The position numbers and the translations under genes were made by a program. The notes beneath the pieces were generated by a model, which ran no database searches, had not been told where the DNA came from, and worked only from the letters and a program-made list of their open reading frames with translations. A stretch of DNA of 13,299 nucleotides from Ectopseudomonas composti. Lineage in GTDB: Bacteria; Pseudomonadota; Gammaproteobacteria; Pseudomonadales; Pseudomonadaceae. Where the stretch lies: contig CAMPIF010000067.1 of NCBI GenBank assembly GCA_946886245.1, forward strand, positions 1 through 13,299. The letters are read 5' to 3'. This document shows, piece by piece, positions 1 through 6,940 of the stretch. How positions within the stretch are numbered: the first letter of the stretch is position 1; each line of letters opens with the position of its first letter.

Positions 1-30
1 AGTCCAACGACTGACGCCACCACCGGGCTC

Positions 31-54
31 ACGGCCCGGGACTTCCCGGGCCGT
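31..54 (+). terminator. Intrinsic terminator of an upstream, off-window gene
   Basis: An 11-bp perfect inverted repeat (31-41 with 44-54, two-base gap) is followed by the T-rich run TTCGTTTG on the plus strand. The gene it would serve ends before the window. It isolates the response-regulator gene that starts at 150. Confidence 0.6.
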
Positions 55-149
55 TTCGTTTGCGCGATTTGTTGCGCGTCTGGCGTTTTCCGTTGGCCTT
101 AGGCCACTGGCCATGACTATGCTTACTGCCATTCGTACAGGAGTGGCCG

Positions 150-1058
150 ATGAGCAAAGTCAGTGTGCTGGTGGTGGATGACGCGACCTTTATCCGTGAT
201 CTGGTCAAGAAAGGGCTGCGCGATAATTTCCCCGGCGTACAGATCGAGGAAGCGATCAATGGCCGCAAGGCCCAGCAGATGTTGAGCCGTCAGGTGGTCG
301 ACCTGATCCTCTGCGACTGGGAAATGCCGGAGATGTCCGGCCTCGAACTGCTGACCTGGTGCCGCGAGCAGGACAACCTGAAAACCACGCCCTTCATCAT
401 GGTGACCAGCCGTGGCGACAAGGAGAACGTGGTGCAGGCGATCCAGGCCGGTGTTTCCGACTACATCGGCAAGCCATTCTCCAACGAACAGCTGGTGACC
501 AAGGTCAAAAAGGCCCTGCAGCGGGCCGGCAAGCTGCAGGCGCTGATGTCCAGTGCGCCGCCGAAGATGCTGAGCACGGGTGGCTTCGCCAACGACTCGC
601 TGGCCGCACTCACCGGTGGCAAGGCCGAGGTCGTGAAGAGCAGCCCGCCCGCGCCGGCATCTGCCGCCCCTGCTGCGCCGAGTGTCGCCCCTGCCCAGGC
701 CGCCGCAGGCAAGTCGCCGGCCGGTCGTGGTCAGGGGCAGCTGCGTTTACCGGCAGGTAGCATGGCCTGCGTGATCAAGGCGCTGAGCCTCAAGGAGGCA
801 CTGCTGGTGGTCAAGCGCACCGAGCAGCTGCCGCAGGTGCTGGAGAGTGCGGTGCTCGACCTGGAACAGGGCGAAGCCGCGGAAACCGCGCGGCTCAATG
901 GCTACCTGCACGCGGTGGCGGCATTCGAACCCAAGCCCGACAGTGAATGGCTGCAACTGACCTTTCGCTTCGTCGACCGCGACCCGCAGAAGCTCGACTA
1001 CCTGTCGCGGCTGATCGCCCGTGGCACCGCGCAGAAGCATTTCAGCCCCGGTGCCTGA
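150..1058 (+). CDS. CheY-like response regulator with an uncharacterised C-terminal domain
   Basis: This is a 302-residue cytoplasmic protein with an N-terminal receiver domain (about 1-125). The receiver signature is complete: acidic pair D10/D11, phosphoacceptor D56 in LCDWEMP, T86, Y105 and K108 in the GKPF motif. An Ala/Pro-rich linker follows (about 165-190), then a C-terminal region of about 105 residues (198-302) that I cannot assign. Its ending (FRFVDRDPQKLDYLSRLI) is faintly reminiscent of a degenerate PilZ fold, but I do not claim that. No DNA-binding helix-turn-helix or known enzymatic output domain is evident, so phosphorylation probably controls a protein interaction. AGGAG at 139-143 sits six bases before the ATG and supports the start. 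No histidine kinase is adjacent. The gene is apparently monocistronic and need not be linked to the flagellar genes that follow. Confidence 0.85.
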   Translation: MSKVSVLVVDDATFIRDLVKKGLRDNFPGVQIEEAINGRKAQQMLSRQVVDLILCDWEMPEMSGLELLTWCREQDNLKTTPFIMVTSRGDKENVVQAIQAGVSDYIGKPFSNEQLVTKVKKALQRAGKLQALMSSAPPKMLSTGGFANDSLAALTGGKAEVVKSSPPAPASAAPAAPSVAPAQAAAGKSPAGRGQGQLRLPAGSMACVIKALSLKEALLVVKRTEQLPQVLESAVLDLEQGEAAETARLNGYLHAVAAFEPKPDSEWLQLTFRFVDRDPQKLDYLSRLIARGTAQKHFSPGA

Positions 1059-1098
1059 ACGGCACGTGCGCGTTGGTTTTCATCCGTCCGGCAGCCCG

Positions 1099-1119
1099 GT
1101 AGGGCGGGTGCAACCCGCC
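1099..1119. repeat. Short palindromic GTAGGGCGGGT repeat
   Basis: The element begins GGTAGGGCGGGT and folds with 7-bp arms (1103-1109 and 1113-1119) around GCA. It lies 41 bp after the response-regulator stop and has no T-tract. It resembles, but is not identical to, the GTAGGGTGCGC palindromes elsewhere in the window. It is probably a dispersed REP-like unit that can fold in the 3' end of the preceding mRNA. Confidence 0.45.
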
Positions 1120-1263
1120 ACAGAATTCGCAGCGTCGACGGTGGCTACCCGACCGACGGCGGTGAGCCGGTTCACAGCCTGACGGTCGGTGCCTCGCGCA
1201 CACCGCGCCGCGCTGCTAGTCTTGCTAACCCGGATATCAAAAAGCCATAAGATCCGAGTCGTT

Positions 1264-2160
1264 ATGCTAGGGCGTCTGATTATTCTCTGCAGTCTGTTGG
1301 CCTTTTGCGGCCAGGCCGCTGCGCTAACCATCTACAAGTACGTCGACAAGAACGGCGTGGTGACCTATAGCGACCAGGCTGCGCCTGGCGCGCAGGTGTT
1401 CGTGTTCAACGACCGCATGGTCGAGCGCCTGGACAATCAGGTGAAGCTGGAAACCAAGAAGCACGAAGCCGGTGAGACCCTGCTGATTCGCAATGACCTG
1501 TACGCCCCGGTGGAAATCGAACTGAAACTGGAGCAGGTACAGAACGCCGTCGGTGCGCCGGACAAGCCGATTCGCTGGGTGCTGCCACCGCGCAGCAATA
1601 TCCGCCTGGCCACCCTCGCCCCGCAGGACGCCTCCAAGCCGCTGCGCTACAAGCCCAGGTTGCGCTACGCCCTCGGTGATCCGCGTCTGCAGCCGAGCAT
1701 CCACCGTTATCCGCTGCCCTGGCGCGGCGGCCCGTTCCGTCAGACCCAGGGTGCCAATGGCACCTACAGCCATTTCACCCCCAAGGGCCGCTATGCGGTG
1801 GACATCGCCATGCCCGAGGGCACGCCCATCGTCGCCGCACGCGGTGGTGTGGTGGTGAAGACCGAGAACCAGCAGAGCGGCCGTGGCAACAATCCGGCCG
1901 GCAACTTCGTGCGCATCCTGCATGACGACGGCACCATGGGCGTTTACCTGCACCTGATGAAGGGTTCGGTCAGTGTGCGTGAAGGCCAGCGGGTGGAAAC
2001 CGGCAGCCGCTTGGCGCGTTCCGGCAACACCGGCAACAGCACCGGTCCGCACCTGCATTTCGTGGTGCAGCGCAACGTCGGTCTGGCCGTCGAGTCCATT
2101 CCCTTCAACTTCCGTCAGCCGGTCAACAGCCTGCCGAACTTCGCCGTCGGCGGCGAATAG
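1264..2160 (+). CDS. Exported DUF4124-M23 family metallopeptidase
   Basis: This is a predicted secreted or periplasmic zinc endopeptidase of the M23 (lysostaphin/LytM) family, which cleaves peptidoglycan peptide cross-bridges. From the ATG at 1264 the 298-residue product opens with a signal peptide (hydrophobic stretch about 4-20, ending AAA). A DUF4124-like segment follows (about 21-40, IYKYVDKNGVVTYSDQ), then a linker region, then the peptidase domain (about 165-275). The zinc and catalytic residues are all visible: H170, D180 in GRYAVDIA, H230 in YLHL, and H263/H265 in GPHLHF, so it looks active rather than a degenerate activator. The frame is open back to a GTG at 1189, but only the 1264 start gives a clean signal peptide; the ribosome-binding site there is weak. 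It is not a recognisable flagellar gene. A link to cell-wall remodelling during flagellar assembly would be speculation. Confidence 0.85.
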   Translation: MLGRLIILCSLLAFCGQAAALTIYKYVDKNGVVTYSDQAAPGAQVFVFNDRMVERLDNQVKLETKKHEAGETLLIRNDLYAPVEIELKLEQVQNAVGAPDKPIRWVLPPRSNIRLATLAPQDASKPLRYKPRLRYALGDPRLQPSIHRYPLPWRGGPFRQTQGANGTYSHFTPKGRYAVDIAMPEGTPIVAARGGVVVKTENQQSGRGNNPAGNFVRILHDDGTMGVYLHLMKGSVSVREGQRVETGSRLARSGNTGNSTGPHLHFVVQRNVGLAVESIPFNFRQPVNSLPNFAVGGE

Positions 2161-2185
2161 CGCAGTAAAGCCTGCCGGCTGCGCT
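2159..2185 (+). terminator. Weak hairpin at the end of the M23 peptidase gene
   Basis: The arms AGCGCAG (2159-2165) and CTGCGCT (2179-2185) flank a 13-base loop and begin in the stop codon. They are followed by CTTCCCC. The long loop and lack of a real T-tract make this a weak candidate. Confidence 0.25.
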
Positions 2186-2261
2186 CTTCCCCGGATATCC
2201 CGGCGCAACCCTGTCGCGCGCTCGCGCATTGCTGGGGTTTCCGTTGTGGCGCCGTGTTGCC

Positions 2262-2345
2262 GGTGCGCATGGCGCACCCTACGGTGATGCGCGCACTTCA
2301 GGGGTTCATCGGTACGCACGGTAATCGGTAGGGTGCACCGCGCCT
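2262..2345. repeat. REP-like GTAGGGTGC palindrome pair, left of the flagellar block
   Basis: The unit at 2262-2283 starts with GGTGCGC, pairs with GCGCACC and ends CCCTACG. It faces a second, inverted copy of the GTAGGGTGC core at 2328-2336. The same 22-base unit occurs twice, inverted, at 11419-11484, with only two changed bases in each copy, both in the loop area. It is interpreted as a dispersed extragenic palindrome. The rest of the non-coding stretch 2161-2607 holds the GGCGGAA motifs and the sigma-54 site. Confidence 0.6.
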
Positions 2346-2458
2346 GCGGCTGAGGCTGTGGTTTGCCATCGATGCGCCTGACGCTCCCTGAGGCATTTCC
2401 TTAAGTCACCCCCCTGTGCTGTCGCCTTTGTAATCGGTACGTCCGCCGTCTGCGCGAC

Positions 2459-2529
2459 GCAGGCGGAAGTTGGCCTTCCGCTCGTCGTTGATCAGCGTGC
2501 AGGCGGAAAGGATCTTTCACCTGGCGGAA
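2459..2529 (+). promoter_or_regulatory. Cluster of GGCGGAA motifs upstream of the fliD promoter
   Basis: GCAGGCGGAA occurs twice exactly 40 bp apart (2459-2468 and 2499-2508), and GGCGGAA occurs a third time at 2523-2529. An inverted arm CTTCCGC at 2475-2481 forms a hairpin with 2463-2469. The cluster lies about 40-120 bp before the sigma-54 site, where enhancer-binding proteins of sigma-54 systems usually bind. A role as an upstream activating sequence is inference; the motif is not the FleQ consensus I know. Confidence 0.35.
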
Positions 2530-2564
2530 TGCCTAGAGCCCTCTAAATCAAGGGTTTCAGCTGT

Positions 2565-2580
2565 TGGCATCGCTATTGCT
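2565..2580 (+). promoter_or_regulatory. Sigma-54 (-24/-12) promoter of the fliD-motB operon
   Basis: TGGCATCGCTATTGCT matches the RpoN consensus TGGCAC-N5-TTGC. GG and GC are separated by exactly ten bases and both elements are nearly perfect. Transcription would start near 2590, about 18 bases before the fliD ATG at 2608. Lateral flagellar systems are known to use a sigma-54 activator (LafK); no such activator is encoded in this window. Confidence 0.65.
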
Positions 2581-2607
2581 ATCTCACAGGAAAACGGGTG
2601 TCCGACT

Positions 2608-3702
2608 ATGGCTATCGATTCAGATTACGTTCAAAGCATGGCGACCCAACTGGCCCAATACGAAGTTCAGGGCCAGTTGGCCAAGGCCAACCGCAACCAG
2701 GCCGCATACCAGGCGCAGCTCGGTGCCCTGACCAGCCTGGATACCGCGCTGAAGGCCTTCAAGACGGCTGCCAGCGGGCTCAAGCTGGCCGGCAGCAGCA
2801 TGCTGGTCAACAGTGCGAGCTTCAGCCAGGAGGGTTATGCCAGCGCTACGGTGGGCTCCAAGGCCGTGGCCGGCAGTTACGACTTTTTCGTTCAGCAATT
2901 GGCCAGCAAGAGCCAGGTTGCCCTGCAAGGGCTGCAGGACGGCGACCTCGGTAGCGGCAGCCTGACCATCGGCCAGGGCGGCGACGCGTTCAATGTCGAT
3001 CTCGGCGCCGTCGCCACGCTCGACGAACTGGCCGCAGCCATCAACGGCGCGACCGACAACAATGGCGTCAAGGCGACCCTGGTGCGCAGCAATGGCCAGG
3101 TCAACCTGGTGCTGACCAGTGAGAAGACCGGCGCCGACCAGGCCATCAGCCTGAGTGCCAGTGGCAATGCTGCGGTCGAAGGGGCGGTGGCCGGCCGGCA
3201 GGAGCTGTCGGTCGCCAAGGATGCCATCGTGCGCCTGGGTGGCGAGACCGGTATCGAACTGACCAGCACCAGCAACACCTTCGACAACATCATCGATGGC
3301 GTCAGTCTGACCTTCAACAAGGCGCACAAGAGCGGTGACGCGCCGCTGACCATGGAGGTCGGCCAGGACCAGAAAGCCACCAAGGAGAAGACGCAGACCT
3401 TCGTCAGCGCCTTCAATGCCCTGATGACCAGTTTCGACTCGCTCACCTCCAGCGGTGGCGAGAGTGGCGGGCGCGGGCCTCTGGCTGGCGATGCCAGCGT
3501 GCGCGCCATCGAGACCATGCTCAACCAGTTGGTGCGCAGCCCGTTTGGCGGTGTGAGCCTCACCGAGTTCGGCATCGTCGCCGACCGCAACGGCAAGCTG
3601 ACCATCGACAACGCCCGCTTCGAGAAGGCCGTGGCAGCCAACCCGGAAGGCTTCGAGAAGCTGTTCACCGACAAGGGCAACCTGCTCGATACCCTGGACT
3701 AG
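2608..3702 (+). CDS. fliD: Flagellar filament cap protein FliD (lateral type, LafB), cut short by an in-frame amber codon
   Basis: FliD (hook-associated protein 2) forms the cap at the filament tip that folds incoming flagellin. The visible product is 364 residues: an N-terminal FliD_N region opening MAIDSDYVQSMATQLAQYEV, a variable middle, and the start of the FliD_C region. Translation stops at TAG 3700-3702, after FTDKGNLLDTLD. Beyond it the same frame continues for 66 codons of typical FliD C-terminal sequence to TGA 3901-3903, so the ancestral protein was 431 residues. The lost end is the terminal coiled-coil helix (D0), needed for cap oligomerisation in known FliDs, so the short form is probably non-functional unless the amber is read through. 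The frame is open back to TTG 2470, but that extension does not resemble FliD and lies over the promoter, so ATG 2608 is preferred. First gene of the laf-type operon. Confidence 0.85.
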   Translation: MAIDSDYVQSMATQLAQYEVQGQLAKANRNQAAYQAQLGALTSLDTALKAFKTAASGLKLAGSSMLVNSASFSQEGYASATVGSKAVAGSYDFFVQQLASKSQVALQGLQDGDLGSGSLTIGQGGDAFNVDLGAVATLDELAAAINGATDNNGVKATLVRSNGQVNLVLTSEKTGADQAISLSASGNAAVEGAVAGRQELSVAKDAIVRLGGETGIELTSTSNTFDNIIDGVSLTFNKAHKSGDAPLTMEVGQDQKATKEKTQTFVSAFNALMTSFDSLTSSGGESGGRGPLAGDASVRAIETMLNQLVRSPFGGVSLTEFGIVADRNGKLTIDNARFEKAVAANPEGFEKLFTDKGNLLDTLD

Positions 3703-3903
3703 AATCTGGCGGTCTACACCAGCAGTGCTGGCGGGCTGCTGAGCAATCGCAAGGACACCCTCAACTCCCAGCTGCGCCGTGTCGATCAGCAGTTCGACAC
3801 CATCCAGAAGCAATACGACTCCTACTACGCCCGCTATCTCCGTCAGTACACCGGTCTCATGCAGACCATGGCGGCGATGGAGCAGACCTACGGAATGTTC
3901 TGA
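3703..3903 (+). pseudogene. fliD: In-frame C-terminal remainder of fliD after the amber codon
   Basis: Sixty-six uninterrupted codons in the fliD frame encode the conserved FliD tail: NLAVYTSSAGGLLSNRKDTL near the start, then a long helix with QYDSYYARYLRQYTGLM, ending EQTYGMF. The terminal TGA overlaps the fliS ATG by one base, as expected for an intact translationally coupled fliD-fliS pair. No plausible start codon with a ribosome-binding site lies near the beginning of this piece, so separate translation is unlikely. The defect is one codon. It may be a true nonsense mutation, a suppressed amber, or a base-calling error. Confidence 0.85.
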
Positions 3904-4301
3904 TGAGTGCCTACAACCTCAACGAAAGTTACGACAGCTACCGCACCGTGGACCTCGAGGCGCGTGCCGCTGCGGCCTCGCCTTACGAACTGGTGCTGGT
4001 GCTGTTCGACGGCCTGCTCGATGAGCTGGCGCGTGCCCGTGGTCATATCGAGGCCAAGCGTTACCAGCAGAAGGGCCAATCCCTGGAGAAGTGCCTGAAC
4101 ATCCTCGGCGGCCTCAATGGTGCCCTCGATTACGAGAACGGCGGCGAGTTGGTGCAGGGCCTGGCGCGGCTCTACGACTACTGCATCTATCGCCTCTCCG
4201 ATGTCAGCGTCAGCCTGTCGCTGGAGGGGTTGGATGAAGTGGTCGGCCTGCTCGGTGTGCTGCGCGAAGGCTGGGAAGGCGTGAATGCAACGCGCAAGTG
4301 A
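3903..4301 (+). CDS. fliS: Flagellin export chaperone FliS (LafC)
   Basis: This 132-residue FliS-family protein would bind the C-terminal helix of flagellin in the cytoplasm, preventing early polymerisation and guiding it to the type III export gate. Family features are the N-terminal segment MSAYNLNESYDSYRTVDLEA, the SPYELVLVLFDGLLDELARA helix, and the all-helical remainder ending with LGVLREGWEGV. Length is normal for FliS. The ATG overlaps the TGA at the true end of fliD, and its stop overlaps the start of the next gene by 17 bp. The amber in fliD halts ribosomes about 200 bases upstream, so coupled initiation here may be reduced. Its likely client is the flagellin encoded on the other strand at 10408-11286. 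Confidence 0.92.
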   Translation: MSAYNLNESYDSYRTVDLEARAAAASPYELVLVLFDGLLDELARARGHIEAKRYQQKGQSLEKCLNILGGLNGALDYENGGELVQGLARLYDYCIYRLSDVSVSLSLEGLDEVVGLLGVLREGWEGVNATRK

Positions 4302-4602
4302 ACTGCGTGCGCTGCAGCAACTGCACGCGCAGTTGGCGCAGGCGCTGGAGCAGGCTGACTGGACGCGTATCGGTGAGATCGATGGGCTGATCCGCTCCTG
4401 CCTGCAGTTGCTGGCCGGGATGCCCGGCCTGAGCGACGAGGTACGCGAGGCCAAGGGGCAGTTGCAGCAGTTGCACGGACAGGCGCGTAGCGCCTGCGCC
4501 GAAGAGTGCGAGCGGGTGCGTCGGCTGCTGCTGACGCACCTGGAATACGCCGAAGGGCGCAGCGCATACATGCGCGTCGATCTGTATCAAGGTGGGAGAT
4601 AA
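4285..4602 (+). CDS. fliT: Small FliT-like flagellar chaperone (LafD position)
   Basis: This 105-residue, almost entirely alpha-helical protein sits between fliS and fliK, the place occupied by fliT/lafD in lateral clusters. In characterised systems FliT chaperones FliD for export. Sequence support is modest, as FliT proteins diverge strongly: an amphipathic first helix (ELRALQQLHAQLAQALEQ), a W-containing turn (ADWTRIGEIDGLI), and two more helices rich in Leu, Glu and Arg. The ATG at 4285 lies inside the end of fliS, giving a 17-bp overlap. The stop at 4600-4602 is three bases before the fliK GTG. The assignment rests mainly on position, size and helical character. If its client is FliD, the truncation of FliD would remove much of the usual binding region. 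Confidence 0.72.
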   Translation: MQRASELRALQQLHAQLAQALEQADWTRIGEIDGLIRSCLQLLAGMPGLSDEVREAKGQLQQLHGQARSACAEECERVRRLLLTHLEYAEGRSAYMRVDLYQGGR

Positions 4603-4605
4603 AAG

Positions 4606-5694
4606 GTGCTGCAACTGATCAATGCCAATGCTCAGGTGAACCTGACGGACGCCGCCGGGCAAACCCTGCCGGCCGGTTTTGCCCAGGCCCTGCGCGCTGG
4701 CGGTGAGACGCCGCCGTTCGATCTGCAGATGGCCGTGCAGGGCTTCACCGCCGCCGAGCCAGGGGCAGCGCTGAGTGAAGATGTCACGGCCGTGAAGGTC
4801 ACCCTCAGCGAAGCGGATGCCGAACAGTGGCTGGCCAGCATGCTGGACCAGCAGGCGGTGCATATCGAGGCGCGTGAAACACCTGAGCAGGTGCTGCATG
4901 AACAGGTGCATCAGAACGACTCGGAGCAGGTCGAGCAGGCTGCCGCGTTGCCTGCCGAGCTCCTCGGCCAGGCGCAGATGCAGCCGCAGCCGCAGCCGCG
5001 TGAGCAGTCGCCAGCCCAGCCAGCGCATAGCGCAAGTGTTCCAGCGCCCAGCCAGCAATCGCTGTCGTCCCAGGTAGCGGCGCCCGTGCCGCAGGTGGCA
5101 GCCGAGATTGCGATACAGACGGCCGCGCCAGCGCTGGCGAGTGAAAGCATCGAGACGAGCGATCTCGAGCGCCTGGCGAGTGCCGGCACGGATGCAGATA
5201 AAGCGATTCCCGGCCCCGCGACGTCCTCTGCGGCGCCTGCTACGCCACTGACTGCCGAGCGCCCGCTCAAGCTGTATGCGCCCCAGACGCAGTGGGGCGA
5301 GCAGATGCTGGCCAGCTTGCGCGAGCATGTAGAGCTGCAGATCAATCAGCGCATACAGAACGCCACCATCCGCCTCGACCCGCCGGAGTTGGGCAGCCTG
5401 GAAATTTTCCTCAGCCATGAGTCCGGCCGCCTCAGTGTGCAGCTCTCGGCTGCCAACGCCGATGTCGCCCGCCTGTTGCAGCAGACCAGCGAGCGTCTGC
5501 GTCAGGAACTGGTCGGGCAGAACTTCGTGCAGGTCAACGTGCAGGTCTCCGCCGATGCTCAGGGCGGTCGCCAGCAAGGCCAGCCACGCCAGGCCTGGCA
5601 GGGCGAAGAGCCGGTGCAGGCCGCCAGCCTCATCACGCCGACCAGCGAGCGCGGCAACCCGAATTCCACCAGCGACGTGCTGGTCACCGTTTAA
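4606..5694 (+). CDS. fliK: Flagellar hook-length control protein FliK (LafE)
   Basis: FliK is a secreted molecular ruler that sets hook length and switches the export apparatus (FlhB) to late substrates. The 362-residue product has a divergent N-terminal half, a Gln/Pro/Ala-rich flexible middle (about 120-220), and a conserved C-terminal Flg_hook domain (about 230-315) with the signature LDPPELGSLEI (LDPPELG at 257-263) and ERLRQELVGQNFVQVNVQV. The start is GTG 4606, with GGGAG seven to eight bases upstream overlapping the end of fliT. It lies 28 bp before fliL. Pseudomonas polar fliK is not normally in such a context, while fliK directly before fliL, fliA and motA is typical of lateral clusters. 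Confidence 0.88.
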   Translation: MLQLINANAQVNLTDAAGQTLPAGFAQALRAGGETPPFDLQMAVQGFTAAEPGAALSEDVTAVKVTLSEADAEQWLASMLDQQAVHIEARETPEQVLHEQVHQNDSEQVEQAAALPAELLGQAQMQPQPQPREQSPAQPAHSASVPAPSQQSLSSQVAAPVPQVAAEIAIQTAAPALASESIETSDLERLASAGTDADKAIPGPATSSAAPATPLTAERPLKLYAPQTQWGEQMLASLREHVELQINQRIQNATIRLDPPELGSLEIFLSHESGRLSVQLSAANADVARLLQQTSERLRQELVGQNFVQVNVQVSADAQGGRQQGQPRQAWQGEEPVQAASLITPTSERGNPNSTSDVLVTV

Positions 5695-5722
5695 CCCTTT
5701 GCAAGTGGATCGAGAATCAACC

Positions 5723-6193
5723 ATGACCATGCCGCGCATCATCCTGCTGCTGCTTATCTTCAACACCCTGGTGGTGATCGGCGGCACCGTCTTCAACTAC
5801 GCGACGCTGCGTTCGATGCAATCGGGCCAGCCAGTGCTCGGCCTGCCTGCCGGCGGCGCTGAGGCGGAGGAGGCGACCAGCGAATACCGCTTCTTCCCCA
5901 TCGAGAAGGTCATCGTCAGCCTGAAAGGCGAAAACCGTGAGCACTACTTCGTGCTCGACCTGGTGCTGCAGGCCGACCTCGAAACCGACCCGAAGAAGCT
6001 CGAGCAGATCGACCCGATGGTGCGCAATTCGGTGGTTGCCCACCTGTCTGCCATGACCTTCGAGAAGCTGCGCGGCATGCCCATTCCAGAGCTGCAGGGC
6101 ACGCTGGAAAGCGCGCTGTTCGATGACTTCGCCAGCAAGAAGCTGGCGATGCCGTTCGCCAATGTGCTGGTCAGCAAACTGATCGTCCAGTAG
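5723..6193 (+). CDS. fliL: Flagellar basal-body-associated protein FliL (LafF)
   Basis: FliL is a single-pass inner-membrane protein that rings or supports the stator units and improves torque, especially during swarming. The 156-residue product has a very short cytoplasmic start, one membrane helix (about 5-24, IILLLLIFNTLVVIGGTVF), then a periplasmic domain with the FliL pattern YRFFPIEKVIVSLKGENREH and an ending in FANVLVSKLIVQ. The frame is open further upstream inside fliK, but that part is an out-of-frame shadow. ATG 5723 places the membrane helix at the N-terminus; ATG 5729 is an alternative. It lies 11 bp before the sigma-factor gene and two genes before the stator it would assist. 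Confidence 0.87.
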   Translation: MTMPRIILLLLIFNTLVVIGGTVFNYATLRSMQSGQPVLGLPAGGAEAEEATSEYRFFPIEKVIVSLKGENREHYFVLDLVLQADLETDPKKLEQIDPMVRNSVVAHLSAMTFEKLRGMPIPELQGTLESALFDDFASKKLAMPFANVLVSKLIVQ

Positions 6194-6204
6194 GTACCGT
6201 CGCC

Positions 6205-6939
6205 ATGAACGCCAACTGCGCCATTGACTATCGCTACGCCGCCGAACAGGGCGGGGCTGCGCTGTTCGCCCCAGGGGCCGAGCAGAAGTGGTTGTTGCAG
6301 TACCTGCCGCTGGTCAAGCGCATCGTCAGCCAGCTGGCGTTGCAGGCCAACCAGGTGCTCGACCGCGAAGACATGGAGCAGATCGGCCTGATGGGCTTGC
6401 TCGAATGCCTGCGCCGCTATGGCACACCGGACGAGCAGTTCGGTCGCTTCGCCGCGCTGCGCATCCGTGGCGCGATTCTCGACGAGCTGCGCCGTCAGGA
6501 CTGGCGCCCACGCCAGGTGCGCCAGCAGACCCACAGGATCCGCGACGCCATTCGCCAGTTGGCGCGGCAACTGGGTCGTGTGCCGCAGGAAGAGGAGATC
6601 CTCCAGGCGGCCGGGATCAGTAGCAAGGATTACCAGGAGTTTCTCCAGGCCGATGCCTGTGAGGCCATCGAAAGCCTCGATGAGTTGCTGCAGAACGGCC
6701 ACGAGGGCTTTGCCTGTGGCAGCAGTGCGGTCGAGGACCGCGTGCTCAAGGAGCGCCTGCTGACTCAGGCGCTGAGCCAGCTCAGCGAGCGCGAACGACT
6801 GGTGCTGACCCTTTACTACCAACATGAGCTGAGCCTCAAGGAAATCGCCCTGGTGCTGGAGCTGAGCGACGCGCGCGTCTGCCAGTTGAGCAAGCAGGCG
6901 ATCGCCAAGGCCAGTCGCTACCTGAACGAGAGAGGCTAG
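6205..6939 (+). CDS. fliA: Flagellar sigma factor sigma-28, FliA type (LafS)
   Basis: This 244-residue sigma-70-family factor of the FliA class directs RNA polymerase to late flagellar promoters. Region 2 is visible around 29-105, with the polymerase-binding helix EDMEQIGLMGLLECLRRY and the -10-recognition segment RFAALRIRGAILDELRRQDW. Region 3 covers about 108-160. Region 4 (about 185-240) carries LSERERLVLTLYYQHELSLKE followed by the -35-binding helix-turn-helix to about 236. Full length, no lesions. In lateral clusters the equivalent LafS controls flagellin and late genes and is held by a lateral FlgM, which is not in this window. Sitting in a sigma-54-type operon next to the stator genes, it provides the link from middle to late expression. 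It is distinct from polar FliA, which normally follows flhF-fleN. Confidence 0.92.
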   Translation: MNANCAIDYRYAAEQGGAALFAPGAEQKWLLQYLPLVKRIVSQLALQANQVLDREDMEQIGLMGLLECLRRYGTPDEQFGRFAALRIRGAILDELRRQDWRPRQVRQQTHRIRDAIRQLARQLGRVPQEEEILQAAGISSKDYQEFLQADACEAIESLDELLQNGHEGFACGSSAVEDRVLKERLLTQALSQLSERERLVLTLYYQHELSLKEIALVLELSDARVCQLSKQAIAKASRYLNERG

Positions 6940-6940
6940 G

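Noticed and set aside
1222..1251. Sigma-70 promoter TTGCTA/CATAAG before the M23 peptidase gene
   Set aside because: Transcription would start only about six bases before ATG 1264, leaving no room for a ribosome-binding site; the match is weak.
2544..2570. Possible sigma-28 promoter before fliD (TAAA at 2544-2547)
   Set aside because: At the proper 15-base spacing the -10 position matches only about three of eight GCCGATAA bases; the sigma-54 site is much better.
2470..2607. N-terminal extension of FliD from TTG 2470
   Set aside because: The 46 extra residues do not look like FliD, overlie the sigma-54 site, and the family-like N-terminus begins at ATG 2608.
3859..3903. Separate small gene starting at an ATG in the fliD tail
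   Set aside because: Only about 14 codons, inside conserved FliD sequence and without a ribosome-binding site; better explained as the fliD remainder.
4210..5796. 528-codon minus-strand open frame opposite fliT and fliK
   Set aside because: Shadow of the plus-strand flagellar genes; Leu/Arg/Gln-rich with no recognisable domain.
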